Assembly (NCBI GenBank): GCA_000827265.1
Contig: KN834776.1
Coordinates: 117,448-181,447, forward strand
Source of the DNA: Collybiopsis luxurians FD-317 M1
Taxonomy: Eukaryota > Basidiomycota > Agaricomycetes > Agaricales > Omphalotaceae
DNA length: 64,000 bases
Direction of reading: 5' to 3'
Within the stretch, counting starts at the first letter, position 1. Every line of letters begins with the position of its first letter. The notes beneath the pieces are model-generated. The model did no database searches, was not told where the DNA came from, and saw only the letters and a list, made by a program, of their open reading frames with translations. A program made the position numbers and the translations under genes. Of the stretch, positions 1-11,739 are shown piece after piece.

Positions 1-1302
1 TGGTGCAAAGGCAAATGCAGAATACAATGGGATATCAAATCAGGACAGTGGGTAGCGATGACAATCAAGGAGCTACAAATAGTAACACCATTGAGACTGG
101 AAGGAATTGCATTATTGGATAGTAATATACACTTTGTATTTACATGCACTTCATTATTTCTACATACAGGACAGTTGAACAGTGAACAATGAACTTAACA
201 GTTCAAAAATCCTACAAATAGATTCCCAAAAGCTATGATGTATATGCCCATGTGTTTCTGGAAATGGGTTGGGTCAATAGCATTTAGTATGTAACTTACA
301 CACCATAGATACCAGTGAACTCAAAGGAACAGATTGAAATGAATAATTGCCAGACTAGGTCATTTCTAATAGTTATATGTGTAGTTTCTACAGTATATTA
401 TGTTTATCACTTATTAAGGAGGCAAAGAATTTGGACAAAAGTAACTAGCAGTGGAGACAATGGGCAGGAGGCAGGAGCAGTGGGCAGGAAGTGGGGTCCA
501 TGAGGGACAGTGGGGATCAGGCAGGGATCAGGCTCCCAAAATTGTAACAAGGGTGATGTGCTGGAAATGATGGGCAGTGACATCGTCAGGACATGGTCCA
601 AACATGTCTGAGGTGTGACTCTGCAAAATGCTGACTCAAGTAGTTCTTAGTTTATTTACTAAGAATGTTACAAGTTTATTGATGAATGCAAAGTTGAACT
701 TGAACAAAGTTCAACAGTATATTTGGGACATCTAGCTTTGGTGAAGACAGTCTGAATATGTTGAGCCCACTTGAAACAAAGTAGAGTGTGTAAAAGCCTG
801 CAAGGTGACCTGTGGACTGTGTCATATAAGCATTGTTGGTGGTTCTTGTTCAGCAAAAGGACTGAAGTGACCTGTGGATCACACTGTATAAGCTTCCTTA
901 TTCCAAGTGACCTTAGGAATGCACCTAATAAGCTTGAAGACAAGTGAACTCTGGTATAGCCATCTAAGCTTGTGGTGTTCTATTGATTCAATGACACCAA
1001 CTGAGTAAGACTGGTAGTCAAGCTCATTGACCTTTACACTCCCCCCACTCCTGCTCCTTCTGTACTCATTGTGTTCAGCAAAGTTGATTGACGTAGTCTA
1101 TATAACCCTTTTCTTTCTTAACTGTGTTCCACCATTTGATTATTCACAAGGGAACCTTTGACAACCTCCTTACTCACATACTATACCTTTCAGTCTGATT
1201 TGATTGGGTTAAAAGTGGATTCTTTGCAAGTTCATTACTAGCTCAGATCTCACTTATTATTGGATGGACAAAAAATAGAGATAAATGGACCTCCTTTCAC
1301 TA
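1..1302. other. CpG-poor spacer without a recognisable gene
   Basis: No coding region can be supported here; open frames are short and none resembles a known family. The stretch is AT-rich and almost free of CG dinucleotides (only a handful in 1.3 kb), like the decayed copies that follow it. It is probably old, methylated, repeat-derived DNA, but no element ends were identified. Confidence 0.6.
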
Positions 1303-2442
1303 GGAAGGTTGGAACATGAACAGTGTGTTTCAATGTGCAAAAGCTGTATCATTCAGCAGCACTTTGTTAACTGCAGAACCATTCCCTTCATACAACTCAA
1401 CTTCGACATACCAGAACTGCAAAAGTGACAGATAAGTCATCAAATGGTCAATCATCAGTTCCAAACACTGCAAAGGTCTCGAATGGTATACCCACATCAG
1501 AACTGTTGAATCCCACATGTGCAAGATAAGTTACCATCACCCTCATTGATGCATTCATCAATGGAACATCCATAGGTGCCATTAACAATTTGGCATAAAA
1601 TGTATCATTTGTATCAGGCTGAGTAGAAGTGTTCAAATTCCCTACACCAAAAGCAGCCAGAGCCTCAATCCAGCTGCCTTCTGTTACATTTGCAAAAGCT
1701 GGGTTGGAGGGTAATGAACTAAAGAAGGGAGCAATAGTATCGTTGAATGATTCTGCTGGACCAAAATAGCCTCCAAGAAAGGTGAATTGGACCTGACCAT
1801 ATGAAGAACCTTTAAGGAACCCTATTTCGCCACCAAAAGTTAAGGGAATGGAACTGCTCAGAGCCCAAGATTGAAATGCAATGAAGGCGCTGGTTGCAGT
1901 TGGGATATCCATGTCCCAAAGGTATTCAAAGGCTGTCCCAGAAGAAGGAACTGCAAAAGTCTGGAATTCAAGGAAAGAGACAATTCTGAATGAAGTGGAG
2001 GATCCCCTTATTCCCTGTGGCTTGATTGGTCAGACTGTGTCTTTGGAGGAGAGAGTAAGGAACATTGATACCCAAAATAGTTCAGTGTTTGAATCTTCAG
2101 AAGTGGTGACTATACTTCCGTTTGCCAACACAACTGTAGCAGACTGAATATTGTCTAGTGTCATGCCCCACATTCGAGAGGCAAAACCCCAGCCACCAAA
2201 GCCTAGCTGAATCTAAGTTTCCGGCAGTATGTCACAGTTCACTATTGCCACACCTACCAGAATGACCTCCAATACCAATGTATGCACAACAACTGTGAGG
2301 AAGCCCTCTTCCAGCCTCATTGAGAGCTAGTGCAACATCTCCGAGTCAGTTCCCAGTTTCAATTACTGCATTTTTTGTGAGGCGGTCAACTGTGATATTC
2401 TTTATCTGGCTTAAATCTATGACAAGTGCCCCATCTGTTCCT
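1303..2442 (-). pseudogene. Decayed partial copy of the FAD-linked (BBE-type) oxidase gene
   Basis: This is a DNA-level copy of the oxidase gene at about 9.42-10.56 kb. It includes intron sequence, so it did not arise by retroposition. Both the N-terminal and the C-terminal exons of the parent are missing. A 154-codon frame (1448-1912) still reads like the parent from the MDIPTATSAF segment onward. Most differences from the parent are CG to TG or CA changes, giving substitutions such as R to Q, A to T and V to I. The right end breaks off inside a coding exon and is joined directly to ankyrin sequence at about 2442. It cannot encode a working oxidase. Confidence 0.9.
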
Positions 2443-2832
2443 GGCAGCACATAATGGCCATCATGAGGTTGTCTGCCTTGTTCTGGACAGTAATGCAGCT
2501 GTTGATGCTCAAAACAGCAATAATTGTACCCCACTGCATCTGGCAGCACACAATGGCCATCATGAGGTTGTCTGCCTTCTTCTGGACAGGAAGGCAGCTG
2601 TAGTCTTGTAGATGCTCCAAGTGAAAATAATGAGACCCCACTGCATCTGGTAACACAAAATGGCCATCATGAGGTTGTCCACCTTCTTCTGGACCATAAG
2701 GCAGCTGTTGATGCTCAAGACACGAATAATTGGACCCCACTGCATTTAGCAAAACTGAATTACCATCATGGGATTGTCTGCCTTATTCTGGATCATCAGC
2801 AAGCCATCAATGCTCAAACCAGTAATAATTGA
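2443..2832 (+). pseudogene. Ankyrin-repeat tail fragment of a Goodbye-NACHT-ankyrin gene
   Basis: On the plus strand this reads as the last few ankyrin repeats of the NLR-like genes at 46.7-50.5 and 53.4-58.8 kb, with units of the NGHHEVVCLLLD type and a matching C-terminus and stop at 2830-2832. Frames are interrupted, so it is a remnant. Its orientation relative to the Erv41 copy at 3.9-5.6 kb is convergent, as at 43.6-50.5 kb, so this is the inverted third copy of the module. It begins abruptly at the junction with the FAD oxidase copy. Confidence 0.85.
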
Positions 2833-3909
2833 ATATTCATCATCATAGCAAGTTGCCCAATCTCTTAAAGCCGGTAAGTTGGACTATTATTTCACGATGA
2901 AATTGAATCCAATGTTTGATGTTGCAATGTTCCAGGATGTGACTGAAATCTTTTGCACATGCTGTTTTTGTTTTTTGTTTTTTTTTGTTTTTCTTTTCAC
3001 TTTTTGTCCATTCGCCGACTTGATCTCTTTTTACACCTTCCAACTCTCCGACTCCGCAATTTCGTAATGTAGATGGCTGGAACAAGCTAGGTCGATAGGT
3101 ATGACAAAGGGGATTGTGGAGGTGTCAAGGGCTTTGCATCGGGTGAGATAGTTCTGTCCTGGAAAATGTCTTATAATACAATATGCTTGTATGTATGTAT
3201 GAATATCAAATTTGCACACTAGTCGTTATCTGTTTAATATCTGTCTCGGGGACTCGCACTACTCTATGCGGGGTGAAGATCTGTTTTGGACTGACTTCCT
3301 TGAATTTGAATCCCTCAGTACATAGTATTAGTAGTAGTACCATTTAGTACAAAATTGCTTCTTCTATGTAAAAACATCCTCCTCCTCCTCACCGTCCCAT
3401 CTACTCGAAAGTACCACAAATCTAGGTGTGTGCTACTAGGATTAAGTACAATAGTATTACTTTTGCGCATCACACAAGGATTCATTTCACAACAATCAAA
3501 CTGATACATCCCTGATAAGTTTGTAAAAAAGATGTATTGGTTGATGCACATTGTACAACACATAACTCAAAAATATTGTGAGGTAGGAGGAGGGGAGGGG
3601 GGGGGGAAGGCCTCGAAGCCGGGAGTTTAAGATGCAGAGGGGGAAGAACAAGGGAGGGAAGAAGGGAGAGGTGAAGACGTAGAGTAAATGAGTACCGACA
3701 GATGAATAGCTGTGGCTCTGCACCTGCCTGTGCATGGAAATAACAATGAACAATTCGAATTGTCCCCGCCTCCCAATCCCGCGCTGCCCCCACCATCCTC
3801 CCCCTTCCCCCCGTTCATCCGTCCCGCTCAACCGCGTTATATATACGTAAAAAAAAGAACCCCCTATATCTCTCTATTTTTCCACACACACACAATCCGG
3901 ATACACAAC
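2833..3909. repeat. Duplicated noncoding flank (copy A) with TPR-gene tail remnant
   Basis: This block matches 45.66-46.70 kb (inverted relative to it), 50.99-53.40 kb (split by an insertion) and the start of the window end at 63.7-64.0 kb. It carries an oligo(T/TTTTTG) tract near 2960-3000, a remnant of the TPR gene 3' end near 3074-3155, and a TA-like stretch with an A-run next to the Erv41 stop (about 3835-3858). At 3434-3435 the TA dinucleotide is the empty site of the inverted-repeat element found at 51.44-52.85 kb. No coding frame is conserved among the copies. Confidence 0.8.
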
Positions 3910-5608
3910 TCAATCATCCTTCTTCCCACTCCCACCCGACGGCGTCCTCCTCAGCGGCGGCCCTGTCGGGAACCCACTACTCCCATTCCCATTCGCAAGA
4001 TTCGGCGTAGGCGGGAACATGGCATACAAAGGCGTCCCCGGTATCGAAAGCGGGAAATTCGATCCAACCGCAGACCCAACCGCCCCCACCGTCGCAGCAT
4101 TCGACGCAGGGAATGCCGCACTGCTCAACGACGACCCCGAGATCAACATCGAGCCCCCAGGAGTTCTCGAATGATACAACGACGAAGGCCTCGATCTCGA
4201 CGCCGACGGCGGAGGTCCAAACGACGTCACACTCGGATTCGGCGTACCAGGGTTCGACGACGAGGGGCTCATCGGGGAATTGAACGACGGCGAAGCAAGA
4301 TACGGAGACGCCGCAGGCGAAAACGTCGACGAAACCGGTGTATTGGCGTAACTCCCATACCCACCGCCGCCACCGCCAACGCTGATGGCAGGAGACCCAG
4401 GTGCGGATTCCATCGTCCACCCCGAGCCCTGCCGGATCATCTTTCTAGATCGCAACTCGCCGCCGCATTTGGATCGTAACCCGGCTTTGGCGCCAGCCGC
4501 GACGATCACTTCGTCTTCTGAGCCAGTGACGACCTGTACGGCGTGAGTACCGATTCGTATGGCATAACTCATGCATACAATGCAAATACTCCGCCAATCA
4601 CACCTGCACACCTAGCCAACACGTTTGAGTGAAAAAAAAGAACACATTTTTAGGACGTTACACGAATAGACATAGATATGGATAATCGAATCTCACCGAA
4701 TAAGCAACTGCGTAAACGTCGTCGTTCGTTGGTGTATCGTCAAACTCATAAGATCCAAATCGAATTTGAAAAAGATACCTGGGGTCCCTTCACCGTGCTG
4801 CATAACCCTAGTATATTGAGTAATGCTGTACTGGTGCGTATGCAGCGGAGTGGAATGAGGGGCGATATACATGGTGGGTACGACGTGGAGGCAGTACTGG
4901 TAAGTAACGAACGCTGTTTCACAATCACGAGTCAGTTTTTGAGCAGGTTATTCAAACGAGTAGGCCACAAAACACTCACGATCTTTTACAAGTGCAAATG
5001 AATAATCCAAAGGCTGCACGATATCCAGGAAGTATGGTCCAAAGGAAAATTCAGTGATAACATGCGAGAGGTTCATCACTTGACAAAATATGTACATCAG
5101 CTACATCGCACGCGAAGGGTAATAAATAAAAAGAGGGTGGCTCACAATTATGAGCCGTATGCTCCCGACTTGCATAACCATGACCAAGAGTCGTAATGTG
5201 CAAATTCGCAGTGACCTTCTTTACTTCAATAGTTCTGTATACTCTACATGCACTTGGGTGGGCCGGGTGGTCGTACGTGGGTGCAATTTCATGTTTCGAA
5301 GTGCGTCTTAGGATAGTATCAAAGAATCGACGGGCTTTCCGAGATTGAGCAATGGCCTGGGTGGCTGAGAGCATCGCGGCATGTTCCCTAGAACGGAGAT
5401 GAGGGGATGGACCAAACAAAATCCAGGACAAGACCTTACTATTGCCCTCGATGTACAAGGTGCGTTCAAAGTCGCCCAGATTCATGACGGTCTTTGTGTC
5501 CTTTTTGGCACTTTTGGAAAGCATCGAATTGGGCGAGAGATTCGGTGCTGGGACAACAGAGTCCAGTTTGTTTGGGAGGGACAATTCCTCTTCTGGTATG
5601 GTCACCAT
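3910..5608 (-). pseudogene. Broken Erv41/ERGIC2-like gene, copy A
   Basis: Homologous to the intact gene at 43.6-45.7 kb. Retained parts are the start (MVTIPEEELS), the luminal segment after EHAAMLSATQ, later exons near 4.98-5.09 and 4.68-4.90 kb, and the long Ser/Pro-rich tail ending in KKDD at 3910. Three lesions break it. A segment of about 70 bases near 5446-5515 is inverted within exon 1. The sequence encoding the first membrane span and the early luminal region is deleted, joining exon 1 to a later intron. A 5-base insertion near 4575-4580 shifts the frame in the second membrane span. The 185-codon frame 5051-5608 is therefore chimeric. Upstream, about 100 bases of 5' flank are shared with the other copies. 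Confidence 0.85.
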
Positions 5609-5689
5609 GCCAGCTTAGAGGGAAAATGAAAAGAAAAGGGATGAGAGAGAAGCCTTCGCTGTGGAAGGGAAAGGGAGTATTTGTTAGAA

Positions 5690-5776
5690 AAGCACTAGCA
5701 CAGGCCAGACTGCTATCTTATCAGTTCTTTTTCTCGAAGCTTACACGCGATAGCTTCTAGAGCCTGGAACACCATC
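5690..5776 (-). pseudogene. Short shared 5' gene fragment
   Basis: About 65-85 bases match 11640-11725. On the minus strand both begin with a similar start, MVFQALEAIACK here and MVFHALEAVACK there. Here the frame runs into the duplicated 5' flank of the Erv41 copy, so it is a fused remnant. I do not recognise the protein. Confidence 0.5.
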
Positions 5777-5864
5777 CAATCTCTTCCGCTCAAGACATTA
5801 GGTTATCCATAGCGCCGTCCTTCAACGGCAATCCCCGACTCTCGCGATAAATGCATATATAAAA

Positions 5865-6508
5865 TTACAGGTTTGCTCGTTTACTGTAGTTAATACAATG
5901 TTTGAAGTTACACAAGCCATCAAGTGTCCATCTGTACATGTTATCATTGTCTGTGGGACAGTTACATCGATCAGTTAAGGTCAATTTGGCAGTAGAGTCG
6001 TCATTAAGAGATCTCCAAGCTGCTGAACATGAGTCGAGCGAATGGTAAGATGGATTGTTAATAGTTGATATTTCGGTATCTAGGGGATCAATGGTCATGG
6101 AAGGAAGTAGATCCACGCCATCGCGAGAGAGGTATTGTCACTGGAGAATTTGTTTGTAATAGGGAAGGCGAATCGCAGTAGGTGTTATGAAACAGCAAAC
6201 ACTACCAATGTCGTAACTGCAGATCCAAATTCATTATCAAATTGCAAAGATGCAGATCAATAATTGCTGGGTACTGGACATTCTGCACGAATGGATAATA
6301 CATCAGCAAACAAACATTCACTAAATTTGACCATACGACGATGTAAAGCATTGGCCGCATCTGCTTTATTCATCCAACTATTCTCTCTCTGAATGCTTGA
6401 TAGTGGAAGCTCCAACAGCCTGTGTCCTAAAGAACCAATAAAATGGGGCGAAAGCCAAGGCAGAGCAGATCCACACAATGTATTGAATATTTCACCAAGA
6501 GAGTTCAT
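5865..6508 (-). CDS. Possible small hypothetical gene, two exons
   Basis: Two minus-strand open stretches, 6257-6508 (83 codons, starting MNSLGEIFNT) and 5865-6116 (83 codons), could be exons of one gene separated by an intron starting near GTACCC. Neither shows a motif I recognise, and no splice pair gives a clearly continuous product. The position between rearranged Erv41 and TPR copies favours a remnant over a functional gene. It is given as weak coding potential only. Confidence 0.2.
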
Positions 6509-7104
6509 ATTGTTTTATAAAATGTGATGGCATGTATTGGAAAATATTGCAAATAAAATAACACCTTCTGGTATGAACCGTCGATGGAGGTCTTATGCTG
6601 CTCGCTGCTCAAGGTGGAACTGGAAGCGAAAGACAAGGAGCAAATTAAGATCCGGATGAATATATAATCCGTGGTAAGCCTAGCGAAGCCAGCTTACCGG
6701 AGGATAAGGCAAGGGTGCCATTTATGCGCCGGCATCTCTCTCTGCCTTCCACCCTCATCGCTGCCCCAAGCAGTCGCGTTTCGGAAGAAAATCCCGACCG
6801 TCCCGTCCCTCTATATCAAGCATCCAACTATCAGCCGGGACGTTCCAGGCTCGTCTTAGCGCGGTAACACAATTCCATTTTTACTTTCAGTCAGCAGCTG
6901 CCCACCCGCGCGGGGACAAGCCCCAGCCAAAACCCCTCGAAGCTAGGATTTGACATAGTCCTTCACAGGACTCTGCCTTTCCTCTCTCCTCTTTCCCATT
7001 TCCACGAAGGAGCACTGCCTTATCGCTCAAATCACATGAATATATCACAAGACAGCGGCGTGAGAAAATATTTCCTTTGAGTGTAATTTTCGTACTTTTC
7101 AGTC

Positions 7105-7965
7105 TTGATCGCTGCAGACAAGACCCTCCTCTCTTTGAGAGTCGGGGACCAGCCGTATGTCAAAATAATCGCGCTAGGAGTGGCTTTCCGAGACATTTTG
7201 AAGCTCTCAAATAAAACCGAACAAGCCTACAATGTGTATATCCGGGCATTAGACCTCTTACGACCAGATAATGTCAAGGATACACTCACAGGGCCTGAAC
7301 GTCTACGCGCCGTCGCCCTGTCCTAGGCAAACTCGCTGCCAAATTGAATTGACCCAAGGTAGGGAAAGAAAAGTCGCTCTTCTGGGCCATGGAGGAGCTG
7401 CTCAGGATTGTAAAAAGCTCAAGTATCTCGTCGTCGTCAGATTCAGGTAGTACTGGATGCGGCGGCGAAGATGTCAATTATCATACTCAAGGACGCACTA
7501 ACCTCCCTTTGCTTCCTCGACCTTCATGGGTGAATAAAACCGATGTCGGAGCACCGTTGGAAGCACTTGGAGCGTTTCACGCACAAGCAGGACGCCTTGA
7601 GTACGTTTCTCCATCCACATTCCTTTTTTTCTCTCTTCAAATACTGATTGACACCCCGAAAACCCTTAAGCTTGCGATGGCTCTGTACCTCAACGCCACA
7701 TCCCTCCTCATCCCTCCCACTCCGAAAAAGTCTTTGGTAGAGGACCGACGTCGTAGTAAGCGTTATCTCTATTCTAAAACTCTCATTGCTAATCCTTTTA
7801 ACCCTTGATTCATTTCCCTTCCCACTTGATACCATAGACCTACAACCCACGACCAACCTCTCTGAACTCATCATGCGCAGGGCTCCCACCCCGCAAACAC
7901 TCCAGGAGTCATCGAGGGCTTTGCATCGGATTAATATGGAACGGAAACAAGAGAAAGAGAAGGAG
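7105..7965 (+). pseudogene. TPR-repeat protein gene fragment (Mgr3-like), copy 1
   Basis: Reading with frame changes gives blocks typical of a fungal TPR protein: AYNVYIRALDLLRPDN, GPERLRAVAL, AMEELLRIVKSSS, NKTDVGAPLEALGAFHAQAGRLEY, LYLNATSLLIPPTPKKS, TTNLSELIMRRAPTPQTL, and a tail ending in KQEKEKE. An in-frame stop lies after RAVALS, frames shift between 7326 and 7389, and the part between QTLQ and ESSRALH is missing compared with the copy at 11.7-12.65 kb. The family assignment rests on memory of Mgr3-like mitochondrial TPR proteins and is moderate; that it is broken is clear from the stops and the internal deletion. Confidence 0.7.
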
Positions 7966-7999
7966 TAGGGCAAGTCATGAATATCATGAGTTGGGCTCC

Positions 8000-8955
8000 T
8001 TTTCGTATTCGAACAGAACGACAGTTCCATTTTGGTAAATGTCCAAATATACGGTATATAAAGCTTGCACAGTCGTTACCGTTTACGAGTGACTCTAGTC
8101 AAGTTATCCGACGAGGACTTGTGCTTTGTTCCTTGTGAATTATGTGGCCCTAGGGCCTGTGGGGTACAATTAACCCAAGGTCGAGCTAGTGACTAGACCG
8201 AACTCGGACTCGAAGCTGAGTGTTGAGCTGCGATTCATCTAGCCGTCATCACTCCAAACGAAATGCACTATGTACTACTGAGACCTGTAGCGCAGCTACA
8301 AACGAGCAAGGCACACAGGGAGGCTCCTACCATCTTACGATACTGTATGATATACATTCAAAACCGATTTCTCATAAATTTTCTCCCAGTCTTCCAGTCC
8401 TGGCCCTAGCCAACCCTTGATCATGAGCCAGTAGGTTTCTCCATTACCAGTGTGAAAATCTTTTACATGTCGGACTAGCTACAGACCCCGATAGAGGTGA
8501 AAAACCTGGAAAGGATCTGTCAAAGACCAACTTTGTCTTCCGGCATGACTGTTCCGGACACCGTCACTGTTGGAAAATTTCTGCCCGATTCGTCGGCTAT
8601 TCGGCTCATTCTTCGGGGGGCGTTTAGAAGCAACAGTCGTCCTAATGCAGTCGAGATACGGTACGTACTGGCCATTAGTAGTTATTAACTTGATAAATTC
8701 TGGTCTGGAAGAGACCTTATAACTCCGTGTGCATACACCCAATAGCCACCTCGAAAGGCCGGGGGATATCCCGCACATGTAGATTAGAGTGCCATCTGCG
8801 GCATGAACTTCCACTGATAAATTCTGTATATGTATTTGTATTTGTTCCCAGTTAAACGTAAACGCAGTAAGTACACGAATCTAAAATTCGCTACGCCATG
8901 AAATTACCTCGTTAACTCTTAAGGACAAAAAAGAACGATCCAAGTAGAATATTCT
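8000..8955. other. Spacer, no gene recognised
   Basis: Only short frames, the longest being 111 codons on the minus strand (8479-8814), without a familiar motif or convincing splice structure. I see no repeat or RNA gene. Confidence 0.5.
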
Positions 8956-11008
8956 TTATGGTTCTTGAATCGACGTAGGAAATTGAAATCTATTCGAAGG
9001 ATCAACTGAACTTTTCAGAAGCTTCAGACGATCGTAATGTCCTCCATAATATCGTCGTTGCCCTGTATGGATAAGTTTGGTCAAGTCAATCGGCAGGCAT
9101 TACTCTTTGAGCTACAGGAGGGAAAATAGAAACTTACAGTCGGGTAGTCGGTCTTCGATGTAGTTGGGGTAAGCACTGTGTATTTTAAAACATAAGAGAT
9201 AGATGGTTCGTCTACGTGAAATGGAGAAAGGAAAGGAAAGAGACGCACCCCCAATCCCAATCGCCAGGCATATTGGATGTCATACTTGAAACCATACCTT
9301 CATGTGATAGCGATATGTCAAGTCAGAACTCAAACCTCGATGTTTTTCTAGGAGTACTTACCATCAACGAAGCTGAAACCAGTATCAGGGTATGGAGGAA
9401 GGAGATTTGGGGACGAAGCGTAAGGCTGGAACGTGAACAGCGTATTTCGATGTGCAAAAGCTGTATCGTTCAGCGGGACTTGATTGACTGCAGAACCCTT
9501 CCCTCCATACAACTCGACTTCGACGTGCCAAAACTGCAGTAGGTATTATATACGTCGTGAAATGGTCAATCGTCAGTTTTCCAACCGCCGCAGAGTTTTG
9601 AGATTCTAGACCTACATCAGAACTGTTGAATCCCACTTGCGCAAGATAAGTCACCATCGCCTTCATTGACGCGTTCGTCAGCGGAACATCCATAGGTGCC
9701 ATTAACGATTTCGCATAAAATGTATCATTCGTATCAGGCTGAGTAGAAGTGTTCAAATTCCCTACACCAAAAGCAGCCAGAGCCTCGATCCAGCTGCCTT
9801 GTGTTACATTCGTGAAAATCGGGTTGGAGGGTAACGAACTGAAGAAGGGAGCAACTGTATCGTTGAACGATTCGGCTGGACCGAAATAGCCTCCGAGAAA
9901 GGCGAATTGGACCCGACCGTATGAAGAACCTTTAAGGAACCCAATTTCGCCGCCGAAAGTCAAGGGAATGGAACCGTTCAGAGCCCAAGATTGAAATGCG
10001 ATGAAGGCGCTGGTTGCGGTTGGGATATCCATGTCCCAAAGGTATTCAAAGGCTGTTCCAGAAGAAGGAACTGCGAAAGTCTGGAATTCGAGGGAAGAGA
10101 CGACTCCGAACGAAGCGGATGATCCCCTTATTCCCTGTGGATTAATTGGTCAGACTGTGTCTCCGGAGGTGCGAGTAAGGAACATTGATACCCAAAATAG
10201 TTCGGCGTTTGAATCTTCAGAAGCGGTGACGATACTTCCGTTTGCCAACACAACTGTAGCAGACCGAACATTGTCTAGTGTCATACCCCACATTCGAGAG
10301 GCGAAACCCCAGCCGCCGAAGCCTAGCTGAATCTAAGTTTCCGACAGTATGTCACAGTTCACTATTGCCACACATACCAGAATGACCTCCGATACCAACG
10401 TACGTGCAACGACCGTGAGGGAGCCCTCTTCCAGCCTCATTGAGAGCCAACGCAACATCTCCGAGTCGGTTCCCGGTTTCGATTACTGCATTTTTTGTGA
10501 GCGGGTCAACTGTGATATTCTTCATCTGGCTTAGATCTACGACGAGTGCTCCATCTGTTCCTCCAAGACCATTGGCAATATAAGAATGCTATTAGGCACG
10601 AATGGGATGAAAAGAAAATGTAGATACACAGATTTGACACGTACGCCTCCGCTCCTCGCGACAATCCTGAGGTTTTGCTCTGCGCCAGCTTTGACTACGG
10701 AAGAGATCTGTTGAACATTGATTGGATATGTGATGACGATTGGTGCAACAGTATACCGTAAATTGTCTATCGGACATGAGCACGTTGACGAATGAAAATA
10801 AATGCTAGAAATTCATACACGCCGTACTGGCCGCACTATAACCAGTATCGTTTTGAAACAACGCTGTAATATTCTGAGCTATGAGGTGTTTCCGAAGTTC
10901 GGTCGTGTTTTGAGCCCAGGTTGGAGCAAACCAAGGCAGAAAAAGTAAACCGAGTCCTAACCGCATGGGTGTTGCGGGTAAAATGGAGCAAAGGAGTGAA
11001 CCGAGCAC
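8956..11008 (-). CDS. Secreted FAD-linked oxidase, berberine-bridge (BBE) type
   Basis: Family members are secreted flavoproteins that oxidise sugars, oligosaccharides or secondary metabolites. A hydrophobic signal-like start (MRLGLGLLFLPWFAPTWAQ) begins at 10966; an in-frame upstream Met lies at 11008, and I cannot decide between them. Splicing gives AYNLRYT, VARSGGHSYIANGLGG (the His of GGHSY is the usual covalent FAD site), GTDGALVVDLSQMKNI, GRGLPHGRCTYVGIGGH and FGVVSSLEFQTF. The C-terminal BBE domain is YYGGHYDRLKLLKSSVDPSN and ends FQFPTSIQEP at 8956. Introns such as 52 bases after the first exon keep phase throughout, so the gene looks intact. Substrate unknown. It is the parent of the decayed copy at 1.3-2.44 kb. 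Confidence 0.9.
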
Positions 11009-11404
11009 CTCGAACTCTTTTATATGTGATGCGTAATGATGCCTTTACCAATTGTGATATTGTTAGCACAAGGGGGGCATCAAGAACACATCTTCACGAA
11101 ATATTACAAGTCAGTTGCGGACCAGCTCAACTTAGGATATCCAGGAAAACTTGCTACCTTTCTGAGAGAGATTGCGCGACTTGCAGGTTCTACAAGTTCT
11201 AAAGGTCGCGGTGGGTGAGCAACCACGGTAAATCCGAGTCCGATGAACGGGCCTATTACGGACCGATGGCTGTCTCGCTCAGAAATTTCAGTCTGTGCAC
11301 TGTCTCTGCCCTTTCATCGTTGCGAAGAAAAGCTACCGATTGGTTCAATCAATGAGTATTTGCTCCCAGTCATGTGTTACGCCAAAGATCTTCATTGGGA
11401 TCCA

Positions 11405-11701
11405 CTAGAAATTACAATATCTTGAATCAAGTTGCATCCGAACAGCAGAGAAAATTAATCTCTCCTTGGTGTTGCATTCTTGGTCGCTGGCAACGTCAGG
11501 AATTCTTCGTGTTATACCAAACTTCAACACACTATGGCCGCCAGAATATAAGGCGAACTTAGAGACGTAGTCCGAGCCAAATAAAAAAGTGACCTTGAGC
11601 TCAGTGAACGGCCCGTTCACCATTACCATAGGTATATCAGAAATTCGAAAATGCTTTCCTCGAAACTTACACGCGACAGCTTCTAGGGCATGGAACACCA
11701 T
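11405..11701 (-). CDS. Hypothetical fragment starting MVFHALEAVACK
   Basis: A 98-codon minus-strand frame lies divergent from the TPR fragment that begins near 11.74 kb. Its first dozen codons are shared with the remnant at 5690-5776, which argues that the start once belonged to a real gene. The rest (SDIPMVMVNGPFTELKVTFL) is not a family I recognise. It may be a truncated first exon; no confident continuation was found between 11.0 and 11.4 kb. Confidence 0.25.
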   Translation of the reverse strand: MVFHALEAVACKFRGKHFRISDIPMVMVNGPFTELKVTFLFGSDYVSKFALYSGGHSVLKFGITRRIPDVASDQECNTKERLIFSAVRMQLDSRYCNF

Positions 11702-11739
11702 CCAATTTCTTCCGCTCGAAACTTAAATTCTCAGCCTTA

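Noticed and set aside
3712..4479. 255-codon Arg-rich plus-strand frame, with similar minus-strand frames at 45062-45736 and 63016-63324
   Set aside because: Antisense shadow of the GC-rich Ser/Pro tail of the Erv41 copies; Arg runs come from reverse-complemented TCG/CCG codons.
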